Below, one piece after another: positions 62,639 through 64,000 of a DNA stretch of 64,000 nucleotides. This DNA comes from Comamonadaceae bacterium PBBC2 (lineage in GTDB: Bacteria > Pseudomonadota > Gammaproteobacteria > Burkholderiales > Burkholderiaceae_C): NCBI GenBank assembly GCA_002255935.1, contig NKIO01000012.1, positions 1 to 64,000 on the forward strand, given 5' to 3'. The position numbers were made by a program, and so were the translations under genes. How positions within the stretch are numbered: the stretch's first letter is position 1; every line of letters begins with the position of its first letter. A model generated the notes under the pieces. That model was given only the letters and a program-made list of their open reading frames with translations, was not told where the DNA came from and ran no database searches.

Positions 62639-64000
62639 ATGAATGCACCCATTACGCTCCAACATTTGATGCAAGCCGACGCCGATGCGCCGCGCCTGCG
62701 CGAGATCCCCTACAACTACACCAGCTTCTCTGACCGCGAAATCGTGGTGCGCTTGCTGGGTGAGCCGGCTTGGGACTTGCTGAACCAGTTGCGTGAAGAG
62801 CGCGGCACAGGCCGCTCGGCCCGCATGCTCTATGAAGTGCTGGGTGACATCTGGGTGGTCGAGCGCAACCCCTATTTGCAAGACGACCTGTTGGATAACC
62901 CGGCCCGCCGCAAGTTGCTGGTCGAGGCTTTGCAGCATCGCCTGGGCGAGGTGCAAAAGCGCCGCACCCCCGAGGCCGACAAGGCCCGCGACGCCTTGGT
63001 GGGCCAACTCTTGGCCATGGCCACCGAGGCCGTGACGCAGTTCAGTGAACGCTTCACCCGCATGGCCAAGCTGCGCAGCCAGGTGCAAAAGACCTTGGGG
63101 CGCCTGACGGCCAAGGACAACATCAAGTTCGATGGCCTCTCGCGTGTGAGCCACGTGACCGACGCGACCGACTGGCGCGTGGAATACCCGTTTGTGGTGC
63201 TGACACCCGATTCCGAGACCGAGATGGCGGGACTGGTCAAGGGCTGTATTGATTTGGGCCTGACCATCGTCCCACGCGGCGGCGGCACGGGCTACACGGG
63301 TGGCGCTATTCCCTTGACCTGGAAGAGCGCGGTCATCAACACCGAAAAGCTCGAAGCCATGACCGAGGTCGAGATGGTCGATCTGCCCGGCATCGCCCAC
63401 CAGATCCCGACCATCTACACCGAAGCCGGTGTGGTGACCCAGCGTGTGGCCGATGCGGCCGAGCGCGGGGGCTTTGTGTTCGCGGTGGACCCGACTTCGG
63501 CCGAAGCCAGCTGCGTGGGCGGCAACATCGCCATGAACGCGGGCGGCAAAAAGGCGGTGTTGTGGGGCACGGCGCTTGACAACCTGGCCAGCTGGCGCAT
63601 GGTCACGCCCGACGCTGAATGGCTGGATGTGGTCCGCATGGACCACAACATGGGCAAGATCCATGACGCCGAAGTGGCCACTTTCGAGCTGCGCTACTTC
63701 AAGGCCGACGGCAAAACCCCAATCCGCACCGAAACCTTGGTGATCCCGGGCAAGACTTTCCGCAAGGAAGGCCTGGGCAAGGACGTGACCGACAAGTTCC
63801 TCTCGGGCCTGCCGGGTGTGCAAAAAGAAGGCTGCGACGGCCTGATCACCAGCGCCCGCTGGGTGGTTCACCGCATGCCCACCCACACCCGCACCGTGTG
63901 CATGGAGTTCTTTGGCCACGCCCGCGAGGCCGTGCCCAGCATCGTCGAGATCAAAGACTTCATGTTTGCCGAGCAAAAGCGCACCGGCACCGTGATGGCC
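62639..64000 (+). CDS. FAD/FMN-binding oxidoreductase (DUF3683/FAD-binding type), 5' part
   Basis: An open frame of 454 codons continues past the window end. It starts [20 protein letters not shown], followed by a helical N-terminal domain of the DUF3683 kind, then an FAD-binding type 4 domain with [15 protein letters not shown] and [15 protein letters not shown] near residues 205-230. This is typical of large (about 1300-residue) betaproteobacterial D-lactate/glycolate-type dehydrogenases with a C-terminal Fe-S domain. The substrate is not known. No strong ribosome site is visible. Confidence 0.85.
   Translation, partial: MNAPITLQHLMQADADAPRLREIPYNYTSFSDREIVVRLLGEPAWDLLNQLREERGTGRSARMLYEVLGDIWVVERNPYLQDDLLDNPARRKLLVEALQHRLGEVQKRRTPEADKARDALVGQLLAMATEAVTQFSERFTRMAKLRSQVQKTLGRLTAKDNIKFDGLSRVSHVTDATDWRVEYPFVVLTPDSETEMAGLVKGCIDLGLTIVPRGGGTGYTGGAIPLTWKSAVINTEKLEAMTEVEMVDLPGIAHQIPTIYTEAGVVTQRVADAAERGGFVFAVDPTSAEASCVGGNIAMNAGGKKAVLWGTALDNLASWRMVTPDAEWLDVVRMDHNMGKIHDAEVATFELRYFKADGKTPIRTETLVIPGKTFRKEGLGKDVTDKFLSGLPGVQKEGCDGLITSARWVVHRMPTHTRTVCMEFFGHAREAVPSIVEIKDFMFAEQKRTGTVMA

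Overview
The window looks like a piece of a betaproteobacterial chromosome, most likely Burkholderiales and probably Comamonadaceae. This is inferred from the high-GC coding, the gene runs hemA-prfA-prmC-grxD and rplU-rpmA-obgE-proB, a Bug-type solute receptor and the tamAB/pilBCD-coaE-zapD-yacG arrangement. No species can be named from the sequence alone.

Region 1 (1-4480) is the end of a mobile or integrated segment next to tRNA-Lys. It holds the end of an IS3-family element, a small gene truncated by it, an H-NS-like gene split by a complete IS5-family element with a CTAA target duplication, a membrane protein and a tyrosine recombinase facing the tRNA.

Region 2 (4600-26500) is a sulfur-oxidation island. 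An ArsR regulator is divergent from an RND efflux pair, a DUF2892-like membrane protein, a rhodanese and an AhpD-like protein. Then come a periplasmic rhodanese, a second ArsR regulator with the SoxR/SqrR cysteine pattern, a DsrE-like protein, flavocytochrome c sulfide dehydrogenase (fccAB), several c-type cytochromes, two YeeE/YedE transporters, a SoxS-like thioredoxin, and soxCD-YZ-A-X-B-H. Together they would import or bind reduced sulfur, oxidise sulfide and thiosulfate in the periplasm and pass electrons to cytochromes. Fnr/Anr-type boxes and a shared ATACATCAG motif lie in the non-coding gaps.

Region 3 (26500-48350) is mostly housekeeping: tRNA-Arg, tamAB with VWA and MoxR genes, a diheme cytochrome c4, yacG-zapD-coaE-pilD-pilC-pilB, ispB, rplU-rpmA-obgE, proB, rppH, proS and a lytic transglycosylase.

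Region 4 (48380-51630) is a small, more AT-rich operon: a YtrA-like GntR regulator with a perfect 11-bp inverted repeat at its start, an ABC ATPase, a large membrane protein and a third membrane gene that appears frameshifted.

Region 5 (51700-64000) holds grxD, a VOC protein, a Bug receptor, prmC-prfA, a REP pair, hemA, the ugpBAECQ glycerol-3-phosphate operon with a possible Pho box, and the start of a large FAD-linked oxidoreductase that runs off the end.
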